Below are positions 7,574 to 16,334 of a stretch of 64,000 nt of DNA, one piece after another (positions within the stretch are counted from its first letter, which is position 1; every line of letters starts with the position of its first letter). The notes under the pieces were generated by a model. It saw only the letters and a list, made by a program, of their open reading frames with translations, searched no databases and was not told where the DNA came from. This stretch comes from a virus, in IMG/VR virus record IMGVR_UViG_3300028920_000022, positions 372,001-436,000 of that record. One strand, given 5' to 3'. The position numbers and the translations under genes are program-made.

Positions 7574-8598
7574 TGCGAATTCTTTATGCTGCAGGTAATC
7601 GAATTGGCGCCAATAGCCAACTTTGTCGTTTTGTAGACGCCGCAGCTCCTCAACATGAAATTAAAAAAGCTGCCTACCTCCAGGCTAGTGGCTCCATCCC
7701 TCATATCGATTGGACCCTTGACGCGCTGCATCATAATATAATTACGAACAAGTGCAGCAAGGAGTTATTGAATTTATTTGGGCATTCCGGGGTGCCCATG
7801 GTAAACATTTACAGTGTCACTACATTTTTCAAAGAAGTGGAGGAATTCGAGCCAGAGGTAGTGATAAGTGATGGGGAACCGATAGCGGCGCACATAGCCA
7901 AGAGTTTAAATATAAAATTATGGTATTGCAGCCCCATACATTTACTTGACGGGGTCAGGTGGGATAAAGGTCAATTAAGGTACACAACCTTCTTAAATAA
8001 AATGAGACAAAACTTAATAAGGTTTCCTGAGCCTGACCGTGCTTTCGTATATTCCCCCTTCGGAGATATCAAATTCCGTCCGTTCCTAAATTCTGGGTTT
8101 GAATGGATTACCCCATATTATTTAAAATCTGAACTTGGAAATAATAATTGCCTTGCCGTTATCAACGATTATAATAGATTTTCAGAGTTATCGAAAATAT
8201 TAAATGGTGCTGCAAATGATATTACATTATATTCTCCGTATAAGGAAGAGTTTTCGAACATGAAAACTGGGTTAATAGGGGATCTTAAGAAACATTTGGA
8301 AAAAAATAGTTATCAATCTATATTTACTACGGGGGAAACTAGTTATATTGCGGATGCATTTTACTCTGGTTGTAATATATGTGTTAGTCCTACATTGGGG
8401 GATGTGGAGACATTATTAAATGCGATTTTGGTAAAGGAATATAAATTAGGAACTGACATACATCAGGTAGAATTTATGGAAAGTTATGCTTTAGACGAAG
8501 TAGAAAAGGCATTAAACAAGGAACCGGAAACAAATTATTGGAGTTTACAAAATCGTCCATTTTTACACGAAGCATTAGTCGAGCTGAAAAAGCAATGA
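7573..8598 (+). CDS. GT-B fold glycosyltransferase-like protein
   Basis: Starts at the ATG sharing its A with the previous TGA (TGATG), giving 341 residues. The N-terminus MRILYAAGNRIGANSQLCR resembles the first Rossmann strand/loop of MurG-like GT-B enzymes, VVISDGEPIAAHIAK is a typical second element, and the C-terminal TTGETSYIADAFYSGCNI resembles the family's sugar-nucleotide loop followed by a regulatory glycine loop. Predicted to transfer a sugar; donor and acceptor are unknown. Confidence 0.6.
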   Translation: MRILYAAGNRIGANSQLCRFVDAAAPQHEIKKAAYLQASGSIPHIDWTLDALHHNIITNKCSKELLNLFGHSGVPMVNIYSVTTFFKEVEEFEPEVVISDGEPIAAHIAKSLNIKLWYCSPIHLLDGVRWDKGQLRYTTFLNKMRQNLIRFPEPDRAFVYSPFGDIKFRPFLNSGFEWITPYYLKSELGNNNCLAVINDYNRFSELSKILNGAANDITLYSPYKEEFSNMKTGLIGDLKKHLEKNSYQSIFTTGETSYIADAFYSGCNICVSPTLGDVETLLNAILVKEYKLGTDIHQVEFMESYALDEVEKALNKEPETNYWSLQNRPFLHEALVELKKQ

Positions 8599-8615
8599 TC
8601 TCAACTAATTGAGTT

Positions 8616-8786
8616 ATGTTACTTATACGTAGATTTAAAAAAGATGAAGTTCTTAAAATTGTAGCGGAATATGCATCTCGGTCATTACCCGAGGAGAAGC
8701 AGGGGGTTATAGAATCTCGGGAAACCAAGGATGGAGGGGTAGAGGTATATTTTATTGAAGAAGACAGAGAAAAATCGATTAATTGA
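8616..8786 (+). CDS. Small hypothetical protein (56 residues)
   Basis: ATG at 8616 opens a 56-codon frame ending in TGA at 8784-8786, one base before the ATG of the zinc-ribbon gene. The product starts MLLIRRFKKDEVLKIVAEY and ends with an acidic stretch. It fills an otherwise empty 190-base interval in a tightly packed operon. No function known. Confidence 0.5.
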   Translation: MLLIRRFKKDEVLKIVAEYASRSLPEEKQGVIESRETKDGGVEVYFIEEDREKSIN

Positions 8787-8787
8787 T

Positions 8788-8979
8788 ATGAAACCAGAAG
8801 AAGACATTTTAAATGTAGAGCTTGACAAATTGGTAAAGGACGGGTATGTATGGGCTACCTGCCCTCGGTGTGGGCTTTTTTTAGACTCAGCAGAAGCGAA
8901 TCATTGTGATATTTGCAAAACAGATTTTGTCAAAGAAGATATCGTTTTCGTGAAAGTGGATAAAGAAAAGACATGTTAG
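8788..8979 (+). CDS. Small zinc-ribbon protein
   Basis: 63 residues from the ATG at 8788; an in-frame TTG at 8755 is possible but would overlap the previous gene. It has CPRCG and CDICK, two CxxC knuckles 17 residues apart, which should bind one zinc ion as a rubredoxin-like ribbon. Probably an adaptor or nucleic-acid/protein binder; partner unknown. Confidence 0.6.
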   Translation: MKPEEDILNVELDKLVKDGYVWATCPRCGLFLDSAEANHCDICKTDFVKEDIVFVKVDKEKTC

Positions 8980-9191
8980 AAACATTAACTGATTCTGAAG
9001 GAACTCTTTGGGAAATTGATCAGAAAGAGTTGACGGATCCTGAAGAAACTTGGTATTATTTGCGCAGGGCGGTAGATCGTCCAGAGTGGGCAGCGAGGAT
9101 TTCTAGCATTACCTTAAAACTTACAACGCGAGAGTCTATACATGTAGCTATAATAGAATGGTTTTTAGAAACTGTATCCAAGAAAATTTAG
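8973..9191 (+). CDS. Hypothetical 72-residue protein
   Basis: Overlaps the zinc-ribbon stop by seven bases. Small, acidic, soluble, with Trp-rich motifs (TLWEIDQ, ETWYYLRRAV, RPEWAARI). No recognised family. Confidence 0.5.
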   Translation: MLETLTDSEGTLWEIDQKELTDPEETWYYLRRAVDRPEWAARISSITLKLTTRESIHVAIIEWFLETVSKKI

Positions 9192-9210
9192 ATCAAAACG
9201 GTGATCGTTC

Positions 9211-9579
9211 ATGGACAAAAGGGCTAAAAAACTAGAAAAAGATATAATTTCGATGATGCAATTTGCTGATATGCAACAGATTAGTACTGGTAGTATTGTG
9301 TGTGACAAAAAATTCAAACCATTCAATTATAATAATATTTATCTCTCATATGTTTTACCCCACAAAAAGATAATTCTTCATGGATATTATGGAAATGATG
9401 TAAAACTTATTATTGTCACTAAAAATAACAAAGTTATTCCTAAGAACTCAAAATATTATTACCAAGCTTTGCAATTTATTCATCAAGTATTGCGTCCAAA
9501 ATATTTAAAAGTTGCCGAACGAAAAATGAAAGAAGAACAAACCTTGGCATTCTTAAAAGAAAAGGGTTTGCCAATATGA
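9211..9579 (+). CDS. Hypothetical basic protein
   Basis: 122 residues, strongly basic at both ends (MDKRAKKLEKD; YLKVAERKMKEEQ), with a beta-like Tyr/Ile-rich middle. It could bind nucleic acid, but no motif proves it. Overlaps the next gene by ATGA. A small GATCA/TGATC inverted repeat precedes the start (9192-9206). Confidence 0.5.
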   Translation: MDKRAKKLEKDIISMMQFADMQQISTGSIVCDKKFKPFNYNNIYLSYVLPHKKIILHGYYGNDVKLIIVTKNNKVIPKNSKYYYQALQFIHQVLRPKYLKVAERKMKEEQTLAFLKEKGLPI

Positions 9580-10214
9580 ACAAAGTAACTACTAAAAAGA
9601 TTAGCACATATGAGTGTTTTGAAAAAACAATCAAACACCCCAAACATGGTACTATTATTTGTTCTGAAGGGTTTGTAAACGGCATAAAAACAGACCAAAG
9701 TTTTCGTTTAAAAAAGCCAAACCATGAAGGGTACGAGCCTGAAAGGATGACATTTATTTATTATGGTGGACCAATAGATACCCACAAAGTTAGCGAAACA
9801 CATTTTGATGATGATTGTAACTACGGTTTGACACAGGTTTTTGTTGAGGATTTAGAGAAGTTTTCAGATTTCAAAAACCTATATTGTCTCTGGATGAGCA
9901 TGGATAATAACATTTTTCGTTTAACTGATCCACGACCACTTCCTGTTGTAATGCGGTGTGAATTATGGCAAACCAAATATGATCTAGATGCCGCAGCTAA
10001 AAAACTTTCTTCTCGCAAAGACGTGAGGAATATTATACGTACCAACAACTGTGTACAGAATTGGGACATTTGCGGAAAACATAATTTGGTTTTTGATTAT
10101 TATTCTTCACAAAAAACTGTGTGTGATCTTAATGGTGTTATTTGTGAGCGCGACCGTATGATCGCAGACATAGTTGGTGTTGGAAAGTTTCGATATGAAG
10201 AAAAAGAAGACTAA
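9576..10214 (+). CDS. Hypothetical 212-residue protein
   Basis: Soluble protein with scattered Cys and His (YECFEK, HFDDDCNYG, NNCVQNWDICGKH, CDLNGVICERDRM). The Cys residues could form a metal site but are not in a standard ribbon pattern. No family recognised. It starts within the stop of the preceding gene and its 3' end overlaps a small basic ORF. Confidence 0.55.
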   Translation: MNKVTTKKISTYECFEKTIKHPKHGTIICSEGFVNGIKTDQSFRLKKPNHEGYEPERMTFIYYGGPIDTHKVSETHFDDDCNYGLTQVFVEDLEKFSDFKNLYCLWMSMDNNIFRLTDPRPLPVVMRCELWQTKYDLDAAAKKLSSRKDVRNIIRTNNCVQNWDICGKHNLVFDYYSSQKTVCDLNGVICERDRMIADIVGVGKFRYEEKED

Positions 10215-10338
10215 ACGTAGTAGCTCCTACGAAACACGCTTGTTAATATTCCCCAAACCAAAACGAAAACGCCCCATTAATCCTCCAGGTCCTGCGAGTG
10301 CATACGATTTAGCTACTAGACCAAAGTGGGATAATTGA
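10195..10338 (+). CDS. Small very basic protein (47 residues)
   Basis: ATG at 10195 opens a 47-codon frame overlapping the previous gene by 20 bases and ending at TGA 10336-10338. The product is Lys/Arg/Pro-rich (MKKKKTKRSSSYETR; PKPKRKRPINPPGP), probably disordered and nucleic-acid binding. It fills the only gap in this stretch. Confidence 0.42.
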   Translation: MKKKKTKRSSSYETRLLIFPKPKRKRPINPPGPASAYDLATRPKWDN

Positions 10339-10352
10339 AAGGGAAAACCCAT

Positions 10353-10616
10353 ATGACATTAAGACAATGGTTGGCTGGCAAATGGTTTCTATTATTGGGG
10401 CGTTGTCCTGCTTGCAAATCAAACCCTTTTGTAAAGAGATGTGGAATATGCGAAAAGAGTTTTCCATTATATGGATACCCTGTACAACAATATATATGGA
10501 GACAATATTCATGCTGGTTACAAAGCCATCAATACTATCTACTGTCTGTAAGAAAACAAACTGCGCATAAACGGTTTCAAGCTAAAGAATACGAAGAAAC
10601 ATATTCGTACAATTGA
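10353..10616 (+). CDS. Zinc-finger protein with hydrophobic N-terminus
   Basis: The ATG at 10353 gives 87 residues; an upstream TTG at 10335 is less likely. It has WLAGKWFLLLGRCPACKSNPF followed by CGICEKSF, i.e. two CxxC pairs 11 residues apart, and an aromatic, Gln-rich C-terminal half. It resembles small DUF983-like cysteine proteins only loosely. Directly upstream of the first PARP gene. Confidence 0.5.
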   Translation: MTLRQWLAGKWFLLLGRCPACKSNPFVKRCGICEKSFPLYGYPVQQYIWRQYSCWLQSHQYYLLSVRKQTAHKRFQAKEYEETYSYN

Positions 10617-10628
10617 AAGAAAAAAGAT

Positions 10629-12098
10629 ATGCCCGCAAAAGTTCAAAAAACTCCTTTGCTTAAGGAAGGCGAATATACCATAGCCGATGTTTCAGATTGG
10701 AACTTTTTTGATCTTTCAGGCGAAAACGCCCACACTTTTGGCACGTCCAACAAACAATATCACATAGAAATGCACATAGGTAAAAATGGTAAGTGTCAGA
10801 TCTTTACCATGTTTGGTCCAACCGGGGGTACCCAAACTAAAAATTGGCGCTACTTTGACTCTGAAGTTGCCGCCCGTAAAGAATTGGCGTCAATGAAGAA
10901 AAAAAGAGTCAAAAAGAATTATAAAGAAATTAAAGTTGCCATTCGTGCTTACGGTACCGAAGAGGCTAAAAAGATCACTCAAGCTGTTGAGTTCAACAAC
11001 TCAGATATAAAACCCTCCAGCAATCTCCATAAAGAAACCCAACGATTAATGCGGGTTCTCTTTGGTGCAACCGAACACTTCGTTGTTACCACTTTGCGCT
11101 GCCCTCTGGGTCAATTAACCAATGAACAAGTAGATGAGGGTTATAAACGCCTAAATGAAGCAAAAAAATTAATTTCTAATGGTTCACCAAATGCTAAACG
11201 GATTGAAACACTTACCAACGAATTTTATGCTATTATCCCCCACAATTTAGGAGCCGGTGCGAGAGGTAAAATGATGAACCTCTTGCTGGATACTCCACAA
11301 AAGATTGCTCAAAAAGAATATGATTTAGAAACATTATTGGACGCCAAATCGGTTGGAGCTGCCCTGGAAAAGGGCTCAACCGTTGATGATCAATATAATG
11401 AATTGAATACCGATTTTGATTTTATTGATCATAACGATCCTTTATTTCAATGGGTAAATAGGATTGTTTTGGATACTCGGGCACACAACCATAATACTTT
11501 GGGTAAGATTACAGTATTGAATGCTTGGAAATATAATCGTCATGGCGAGAGAAACGTTTTTGAAAAGAGGATGAAAGAGATTGCCAAGGAGTGTAAAAAG
11601 CCGTTTACGCCTAAAGTTTTGAGGAATGCTGTTGAAAATCGGTTAGATATTCCAGATGGACAGGGAGGATTATATAAAAAGGCTAATGTGTTGCCATTAT
11701 TTCATGGAACCCGGACTCAGAACATTGCTGGAATTACGAAGAAGGGATTGTTGATAAGACCTTCGGGTGTGATTTTAGAAGGTTCATGCTACGGTAGTGG
11801 TGTTTATTATGCAAACAACAGTAGCAAAACGATCAACTATAGTAGTGTTCGGGGGGCTTATTATACCCACGGCAAAGACGATCGTGGTTATATATTCATA
11901 GTAGATTGCGTTCTAGGCGACACTTATGTTCCAACTACTGCAGCAAACTACACCAAGGGTAATATTTCCCCCAACCATTCAGTGTGGGCAAAGGGAGGAT
12001 ACTCTGGCGTAATTAATGATGAGTATGTGTTGTTGGACATAAATCAGCATAATATTAGATACTTAGTGGAGTTTACTTGCGGGAAAAATGGAATATAG
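10629..12098 (+). CDS. Poly(ADP-ribose) polymerase 1 (WGR + regulatory + catalytic)
   Basis: The 489-residue product has the architecture of the conserved half of PARP1/2. A WGR domain covers about 20-105 (YHIEMHIGKNGKCQIFTMFG), a helical PARP regulatory domain about 130-265, and the ART catalytic domain about 350-485. The H-Y-E triad is present: His359 in PLFHGTR, Tyr393 in SGVYYAN and Glu465 in INDEYVLLD. It should use NAD+ to attach ADP-ribose, with the WGR sensing DNA ends. No BRCT or zinc fingers. The Glu implies elongation is chemically possible. Target unknown. Confidence 0.9.
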   Translation: MPAKVQKTPLLKEGEYTIADVSDWNFFDLSGENAHTFGTSNKQYHIEMHIGKNGKCQIFTMFGPTGGTQTKNWRYFDSEVAARKELASMKKKRVKKNYKEIKVAIRAYGTEEAKKITQAVEFNNSDIKPSSNLHKETQRLMRVLFGATEHFVVTTLRCPLGQLTNEQVDEGYKRLNEAKKLISNGSPNAKRIETLTNEFYAIIPHNLGAGARGKMMNLLLDTPQKIAQKEYDLETLLDAKSVGAALEKGSTVDDQYNELNTDFDFIDHNDPLFQWVNRIVLDTRAHNHNTLGKITVLNAWKYNRHGERNVFEKRMKEIAKECKKPFTPKVLRNAVENRLDIPDGQGGLYKKANVLPLFHGTRTQNIAGITKKGLLIRPSGVILEGSCYGSGVYYANNSSKTINYSSVRGAYYTHGKDDRGYIFIVDCVLGDTYVPTTAANYTKGNISPNHSVWAKGGYSGVINDEYVLLDINQHNIRYLVEFTCGKNGI

Positions 12099-13651
12099 AA
12101 AAAGTTAGAAAGCTTGTGGAAAAGCGTGGTGGAAAACTTTTAACGACCGAATATATTAATCAACACAAAAAGCTAGATGTTATTTGTGAAAAGGGACATT
12201 TATGGCACCCATCTGGAGAAGCATTACGAAAGGATCGTTGGTGTTCTTTTTGTCGTGGTAGCAGAATTAGCAAATCCAAAATAGATCCCAACAAAATATA
12301 CAAAATAAAGCAGGTAGCTAAGGAACGGGGAGGCGAATGTCTGTCGGATATTTATGTCAGTGCGTTGGCAAAATTAAAATTCAAGTGTAAAAATGGTCAC
12401 ATCTGGGAATCTAATTATAAATCTGTTTATAATAGAGGGTCTTGGTGTCCAATATGTTGTTTTAACCCCTCAATTTATCCCCAAAAGGGGGAAACATTTG
12501 TTCAGGCGTCACTAAAGCATGCAGCAAATATAGCCAAGAAAAGGGGTGGAAAATGTTTATCGATGGATGCTAAGACGTTGGGAAAATTAAGGTGGCGATG
12601 CGATCAGGGGCATGAGTGGAAAGCCACATATGCCAATGTTATTAATGGATCTTGGTGTCCCACATGTAAAATAACAATTTCCGAATACATTTGTAAGGGA
12701 TATTTGGAACACTTGTTTGGCGCTAAATTTTTAAAAATGAGACCACGATGGTTAAAAAACCCACACGGTGGATTATTAGAGTTGGATGGTTATTGTGAGG
12801 AGCTAGGTGTTGCCTTTGAGCATAACGGTAGGCAACATTATCATCAAGCGTGGTTTCAAACAGAATACGAATTTACCTCTCTTCAAAAACGCGATAAAGT
12901 AAAAAAAGAATTATGCGAACAAAACGGGGTTAAATTAATTATTATTCCAGCCATTGCTTATATGACTGAAATTGAGGATTTGCCCAAAGTAATAAAGGAA
13001 GAGTTTGTCAGGTTAAATATTAATAACATAAAAACATTTCCGCCGGTAAAAGAAGCAATAGACATTGATCAATATTATATGGTAAATTGGGATGATTATT
13101 TTGAGAAAATAAAGTCTATTATGGAATCGCATGGATGGGAGTGTTTATCCAAGGAATATAGGGGCGGTTTATATAAGTTAAAAATAAAATGCAATAAAGG
13201 ACATGTTTTTGACGAGTTTCCATGCAATATCAAAAAGTGGAAAGGGTGTCTAGAGTGTAAAAAAGAGAGAAACAGAGAGTCCATGCTTGTCAAAGCTTAC
13301 GCATTAGCAAAGAATCGGGGCGGAGAATGTTTATCTTCTGAATACAAAAACAACCATTCAAAGATGTTGTGGAAATGTAGTTGTGGCAATATTTGGGAAG
13401 CCAGTTACAATTGTATTCAGCGAGGAACGTGGTGTCCTCCATGTTCTATTATAAGGCGGGCAAACAAAAAACGACTGGGTATAGATGTTTATCAAAAAGC
13501 GGCGAAGAAAAAGGGAGGAAAATGTCTTTCCAAGGAAGTAAGTAGTTGTTTTGACGAGATAGAATTCGAGTGTGGGCAAGGACATAGATGGTTTGCGCGA
13601 GCGGATCAAGTGAAAAATACGGACAGCTGGTGTCCGAAATGCAACTACTAA
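12077..13651 (+). CDS. Vsr/EDxHD-like nuclease flanked by six zinc-finger repeats
   Basis: TTG start overlapping the PARP stop; an alternative is GTG at 12116. The 524-residue protein has three repeats of the form RGGxCLS...CxxGHxW...WCPxC, then a PD-(D/E)xK/Vsr-like domain at about 205-320 (LLELDGYCEELGVAFEHNG, RQHYHQAWF, KLIIIP), then three more repeats. This arrangement resembles EDxHD homing endonucleases of phages and giant viruses, with repeats likely used for DNA recognition. The gene is probably mobile, inserted between the PARP and the small-protein array. Confidence 0.72.
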   Translation: MREKWNIEKVRKLVEKRGGKLLTTEYINQHKKLDVICEKGHLWHPSGEALRKDRWCSFCRGSRISKSKIDPNKIYKIKQVAKERGGECLSDIYVSALAKLKFKCKNGHIWESNYKSVYNRGSWCPICCFNPSIYPQKGETFVQASLKHAANIAKKRGGKCLSMDAKTLGKLRWRCDQGHEWKATYANVINGSWCPTCKITISEYICKGYLEHLFGAKFLKMRPRWLKNPHGGLLELDGYCEELGVAFEHNGRQHYHQAWFQTEYEFTSLQKRDKVKKELCEQNGVKLIIIPAIAYMTEIEDLPKVIKEEFVRLNINNIKTFPPVKEAIDIDQYYMVNWDDYFEKIKSIMESHGWECLSKEYRGGLYKLKIKCNKGHVFDEFPCNIKKWKGCLECKKERNRESMLVKAYALAKNRGGECLSSEYKNNHSKMLWKCSCGNIWEASYNCIQRGTWCPPCSIIRRANKKRLGIDVYQKAAKKKGGKCLSKEVSSCFDEIEFECGQGHRWFARADQVKNTDSWCPKCNY

Positions 13652-13860
13652 CTGATTTTTTAACCAAGCGCGGACACACAATAGACACACCATTACATGG
13701 GGTTTGGCGTATTTTTTGCGTCAATTGTGAACATTATTTCTATTACGATGAAGAGGGCATTTGGTATGGGGTGGATCTTGGCAAGTATTCAATATATTTG
13801 CGATACGATATTAACCCGATACCATGCAAAGAATTAATCATTCGGGATATCATCAAATGA
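13639..13860 (+). CDS. IIK-tail CxxC family protein, array copy 1
   Basis: 73 residues from the ATG at 13639, which overlaps the nuclease stop; an upstream in-frame ATG at 13588 is less likely. Features: KRGH, a CVNCEHYFYY knuckle, and tail PCKELIIRDIIK. His plus CxxC plus the Cys before the tail could form one zinc site. Function unknown. Confidence 0.7.
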   Translation: MQLLTDFLTKRGHTIDTPLHGVWRIFCVNCEHYFYYDEEGIWYGVDLGKYSIYLRYDINPIPCKELIIRDIIK

Positions 13861-14135
13861 TCAACGAACTTAAAAACTTCAAACAGTTTTTGTGTAATTT
13901 AGGTCACATACTGGTCGAGTTTGATATTGGTAGCGTACCTATAGACCCTGATGGATATTTTAAACCAGGAACATATCTTAGATGTGTTGAATGTGATTAT
14001 ATTTTTTGTTTATTGGACGGGGAAAATCACACTGATGTTTGGCATTGTTTACACAGTTGTTTACCGGAATCTTGGAATAAATATACTGAGCAACAAACCT
14101 GCAAAGAGTTGATTATCAAAAGCATAATCAAATGA
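13857..14135 (+). CDS. IIK-tail CxxC family protein, array copy 2
   Basis: 92 residues; ATGA overlap with copy 1. Contains NLGH, CVECDYIFCLLDG and tail TCKELIIKSIIK. The extra loop between the CxxC and the tail is His/Cys-rich (WHCLHSCLPESW). Function unknown. Confidence 0.7.
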   Translation: MINELKNFKQFLCNLGHILVEFDIGSVPIDPDGYFKPGTYLRCVECDYIFCLLDGENHTDVWHCLHSCLPESWNKYTEQQTCKELIIKSIIK

Positions 14136-14431
14136 CCCACGAAGTAAAACAATTCATAAAGTTTTTGTCAGATTTGGGACACAAACCGTACAAGTTTGAT
14201 GTTTCAGCTGGTCTAAAATATGGACATTATTTCAAATGTAGTGAATGCGACTATGTTTTTTGCTTGTTATTAGAGAATTATGACGATACACATTATCACT
14301 ACAACTATGGAAGATATTGGTTTAGTTATTACCCAAGTTTTCCAGAAAGCTGGCGGTATAATAATTATGTGAACCCAGAATTGGAGCCAACAAGCTGTGC
14401 GGATATAATAATCAAAAACATAATAACATGA
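14132..14431 (+). CDS. IIK-tail CxxC family protein, array copy 3
   Basis: 99 residues, the longest copy; ATGA overlap. DLGHKPYKFDVS, CSECDYVFCLL, a His/Tyr-rich insert, and tail SCADIIIKNIIT ending in Thr instead of Lys/Glu. Function unknown. Confidence 0.7.
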   Translation: MTHEVKQFIKFLSDLGHKPYKFDVSAGLKYGHYFKCSECDYVFCLLLENYDDTHYHYNYGRYWFSYYPSFPESWRYNNYVNPELEPTSCADIIIKNIIT

Positions 14432-14697
14432 TTTCTTTCCAAAACCTATACAAACTAGGACACAAACTAAATACGTTTGATATTTCTAGTATAGTTTTAA
14501 CGGGTGTTCGGTTTAAACCTGGAATATATCTAAAATGCAGTGAGTGTGGACATATTTTCTATTTACTGAACAAAGCTAATTGTGATACAGATATTTGGTT
14601 TTGTGCGAGTAATGATATGCTTGATGGGTGGGATCTGTATAATCGCGGGAAACCGCCGACTTGCGATGAGTTAGTGATCAAAGAAATTATTAAATGA
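14428..14697 (+). CDS. IIK-tail CxxC family protein, array copy 4
   Basis: 89 residues; ATGA overlap. KLGHKLNTFDIS, CSECGHIFYLL, WFC..DGWDLYNRG and tail TCDELVIKEIIK. The motif WFxxxxxxxGWxxY recurs in copies 2, 4, 5 and 6. Confidence 0.7.
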   Translation: MISFQNLYKLGHKLNTFDISSIVLTGVRFKPGIYLKCSECGHIFYLLNKANCDTDIWFCASNDMLDGWDLYNRGKPPTCDELVIKEIIK

Positions 14698-14939
14698 CAG
14701 CTTTAGAAAAACTCCATATCGATGGGCACGACGTAGTAGAAACGGATCTTTCACACATACCACATTTAAATATAGGTTTTAATATTGGCAAGTATGTTTT
14801 GTGCAATAAGTGTGATCATATTTTTTGTGTTATAAATAATGATGTATGGTTTTGTGTTAGTCGCGAATTAATATATGGTTGGCGAAAATATAAAAAACAT
14901 ACGTGCAAAGAGCTTATTATTCAGGAAATTATCAAATGA
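14694..14939 (+). CDS. IIK-tail CxxC family protein, array copy 5
   Basis: 81 residues; ATGA overlap. DGHDVVETDLS, CNKCDHIFCVI, WFC...YGWRKY and tail TCKELIIQEIIK. Close relative of copies 4 and 6. Confidence 0.7.
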   Translation: MTALEKLHIDGHDVVETDLSHIPHLNIGFNIGKYVLCNKCDHIFCVINNDVWFCVSRELIYGWRKYKKHTCKELIIQEIIK

Positions 14940-15184
14940 TAACATTAGAAAGCCTGTCCACATTTGGTCATGAATTAACCGAGATAGACGTTTCTTCGCT
15001 AGAGTGGCTAAACTCCGGCACATATCTAAAATGTCAAAAATGCGATTATATTTTTTGTTTGTTGGATGGTGCAGAACAGAGTAGCGAGATTTGGTTTGGT
15101 AATGATTTAACTTACGGCTGGAAATTATACAACAATTTTCTGTACACTTGCGATGAATTAATAATCAAAGATGTTATCAAATGA
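14936..15184 (+). CDS. IIK-tail CxxC family protein, array copy 6
   Basis: 82 residues from the ATG overlapping the previous TGA (an earlier ATG at 14903 lies inside copy 5's tail). FGHELTEIDVS, CQKCDYIFCLLDG, tail TCDELIIKDVIK. Confidence 0.7.
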   Translation: MITLESLSTFGHELTEIDVSSLEWLNSGTYLKCQKCDYIFCLLDGAEQSSEIWFGNDLTYGWKLYNNFLYTCDELIIKDVIK

Positions 15185-15414
15185 GCCCAGAAGACGAAGT
15201 TAAGGAGATTCTTTCTGAGAAGGGACATAATATAATATTTGTGGAAGAATCAGTAAACGGAACTTGGTTTAAGTGTGTTAACTGTGGTTATTTTTTCCAC
15301 ATTTCTAAAAATAACATTACAATTTGGGTTTACGGAGAAAACATATATCCTTTTTTGTATGACCGTGATACAAATACCTGCAATGATTTTATCATCAAAA
15401 GCATAATTAAGTAA
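15181..15414 (+). CDS. IIK-tail CxxC family protein, array copy 7
   Basis: 77 residues; ATGA overlap. EKGHNIIFVEES, CVNCGYFFHIS, tail TCNDFIIKSIIK. Ends in TAA that overlaps the next ATG (TAATG), unlike the TGA used by most copies. Confidence 0.68.
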   Translation: MSPEDEVKEILSEKGHNIIFVEESVNGTWFKCVNCGYFFHISKNNITIWVYGENIYPFLYDRDTNTCNDFIIKSIIK

Positions 15415-15659
15415 TGGATTTTCATAATTTTCTGAAGGAAAGAAATCATACAGTTTCTTTTTATTGCGCCAAATACGATCAACAGTTTTTTGTTTGTTCA
15501 AAATGTGGATATTATTTTTATCAAAACGTGACTTTTAGGGATATAAATCAAATTTGGTTTTGCGATGACATTGACGGATGGTTTACGTTGTACAACGCCA
15601 CCGATGATAGGTTTAAACTAACTTGTGATGAGTTTATAATTATGGGTATTATAAAGTGA
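15414..15659 (+). CDS. IIK-tail CxxC family protein, array copy 8
   Basis: 81 residues. ERNHTVSFY replaces the GH, keeping His. CSKCGYYFYQN, tail TCDEFIIMGIIK with Met in the usual Lys position. Confidence 0.68.
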   Translation: MDFHNFLKERNHTVSFYCAKYDQQFFVCSKCGYYFYQNVTFRDINQIWFCDDIDGWFTLYNATDDRFKLTCDEFIIMGIIK

Positions 15660-15877
15660 TCAGTCAAGATTTTTATTCCACACTTTCTGCTTTGGGACAT
15701 AGTGTCACATTTGATTCTTCAATTATAAACGGGTTTTGGGTACGGTGTTTGAAATGCGATTGTTTATTCTATTGTGGGCAGGCGGAACAGAAAATTTTGA
15801 TAATTTTTGCTGATGGTTTTCAAGTATATAATGGAGAAACATGTTTAGAGTTGACTATTAAGGAAATCATCGAGTGA
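15656..15877 (+). CDS. IIK-tail CxxC family protein, array copy 9
   Basis: 73 residues from a GTG that overlaps the previous TGA. ALGHSVTFDSS, CLKCDCLFYCG, tail TCLELTIKEIIE. From here the terminal residue is mainly Glu. Confidence 0.66.
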   Translation: MISQDFYSTLSALGHSVTFDSSIINGFWVRCLKCDCLFYCGQAEQKILIIFADGFQVYNGETCLELTIKEIIE

Positions 15878-16122
15878 AAAATAGTTTAGAAGCGTTTCTT
15901 TCTGAACGTGGTCACAAAGTTATGGCGTGGGAATCAGAATCTCTTAAACACCTATCTCGTGGTGTATATGTAAAGTGTGTCAAATGTGAGTGCGTATTTG
16001 CTAAATTATTTAATAGTATAGAGTTTAATCGAATTTGGTTAAAGCCGGCAAAATTTTTCGGGTGGCAGGTATACGAGGCTGAGACTTGTGATGATATGAT
16101 TATTAAGGAAATAATTGAATGA
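15874..16122 (+). CDS. IIK-tail CxxC family protein, array copy 10
   Basis: 82 residues from a GTG start overlapping the previous TGA. ERGHKVMAWESE, CVKCECVFAKL, FFGWQVYEAE, tail TCDDMIIKEIIE. Confidence 0.66.
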   Translation: MKNSLEAFLSERGHKVMAWESESLKHLSRGVYVKCVKCECVFAKLFNSIEFNRIWLKPAKFFGWQVYEAETCDDMIIKEIIE

Positions 16123-16334
16123 TTACTAAACAGGAATTTTTGACCACGATTGCTCCGGCGGGACATTCTATCGAATGGTTTTCTGAAAATGTTTGTCACT
16201 GTGTAGTTTGTGGTTGTAGCTTTTTGGTCTCAAATAGTGGCTGGATGTTGATATCGATTGATGGTGGGCGAAATTATATTAACCACACCAACTTAACTTG
16301 CAGCCAATTAATAATACGAGCAATAATCGAATGA
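16119..16334 (+). CDS. IIK-tail CxxC family protein, array copy 11
   Basis: 71 residues, the shortest copy; ATGA overlap. PAGHSIEWFSE, CVVCGCSFLVS and tail TCSQLIIRAIIE. Confidence 0.66.
   Translation: MITKQEFLTTIAPAGHSIEWFSENVCHCVVCGCSFLVSNSGWMLISIDGGRNYINHTNLTCSQLIIRAIIE

Noticed and set aside
8822-8850. TTGACA-17-TATGTA inside the zinc-ribbon gene
   Set aside because: It fits a promoter consensus but lies in coding sequence, and no gene start or RNA follows at a suitable distance.
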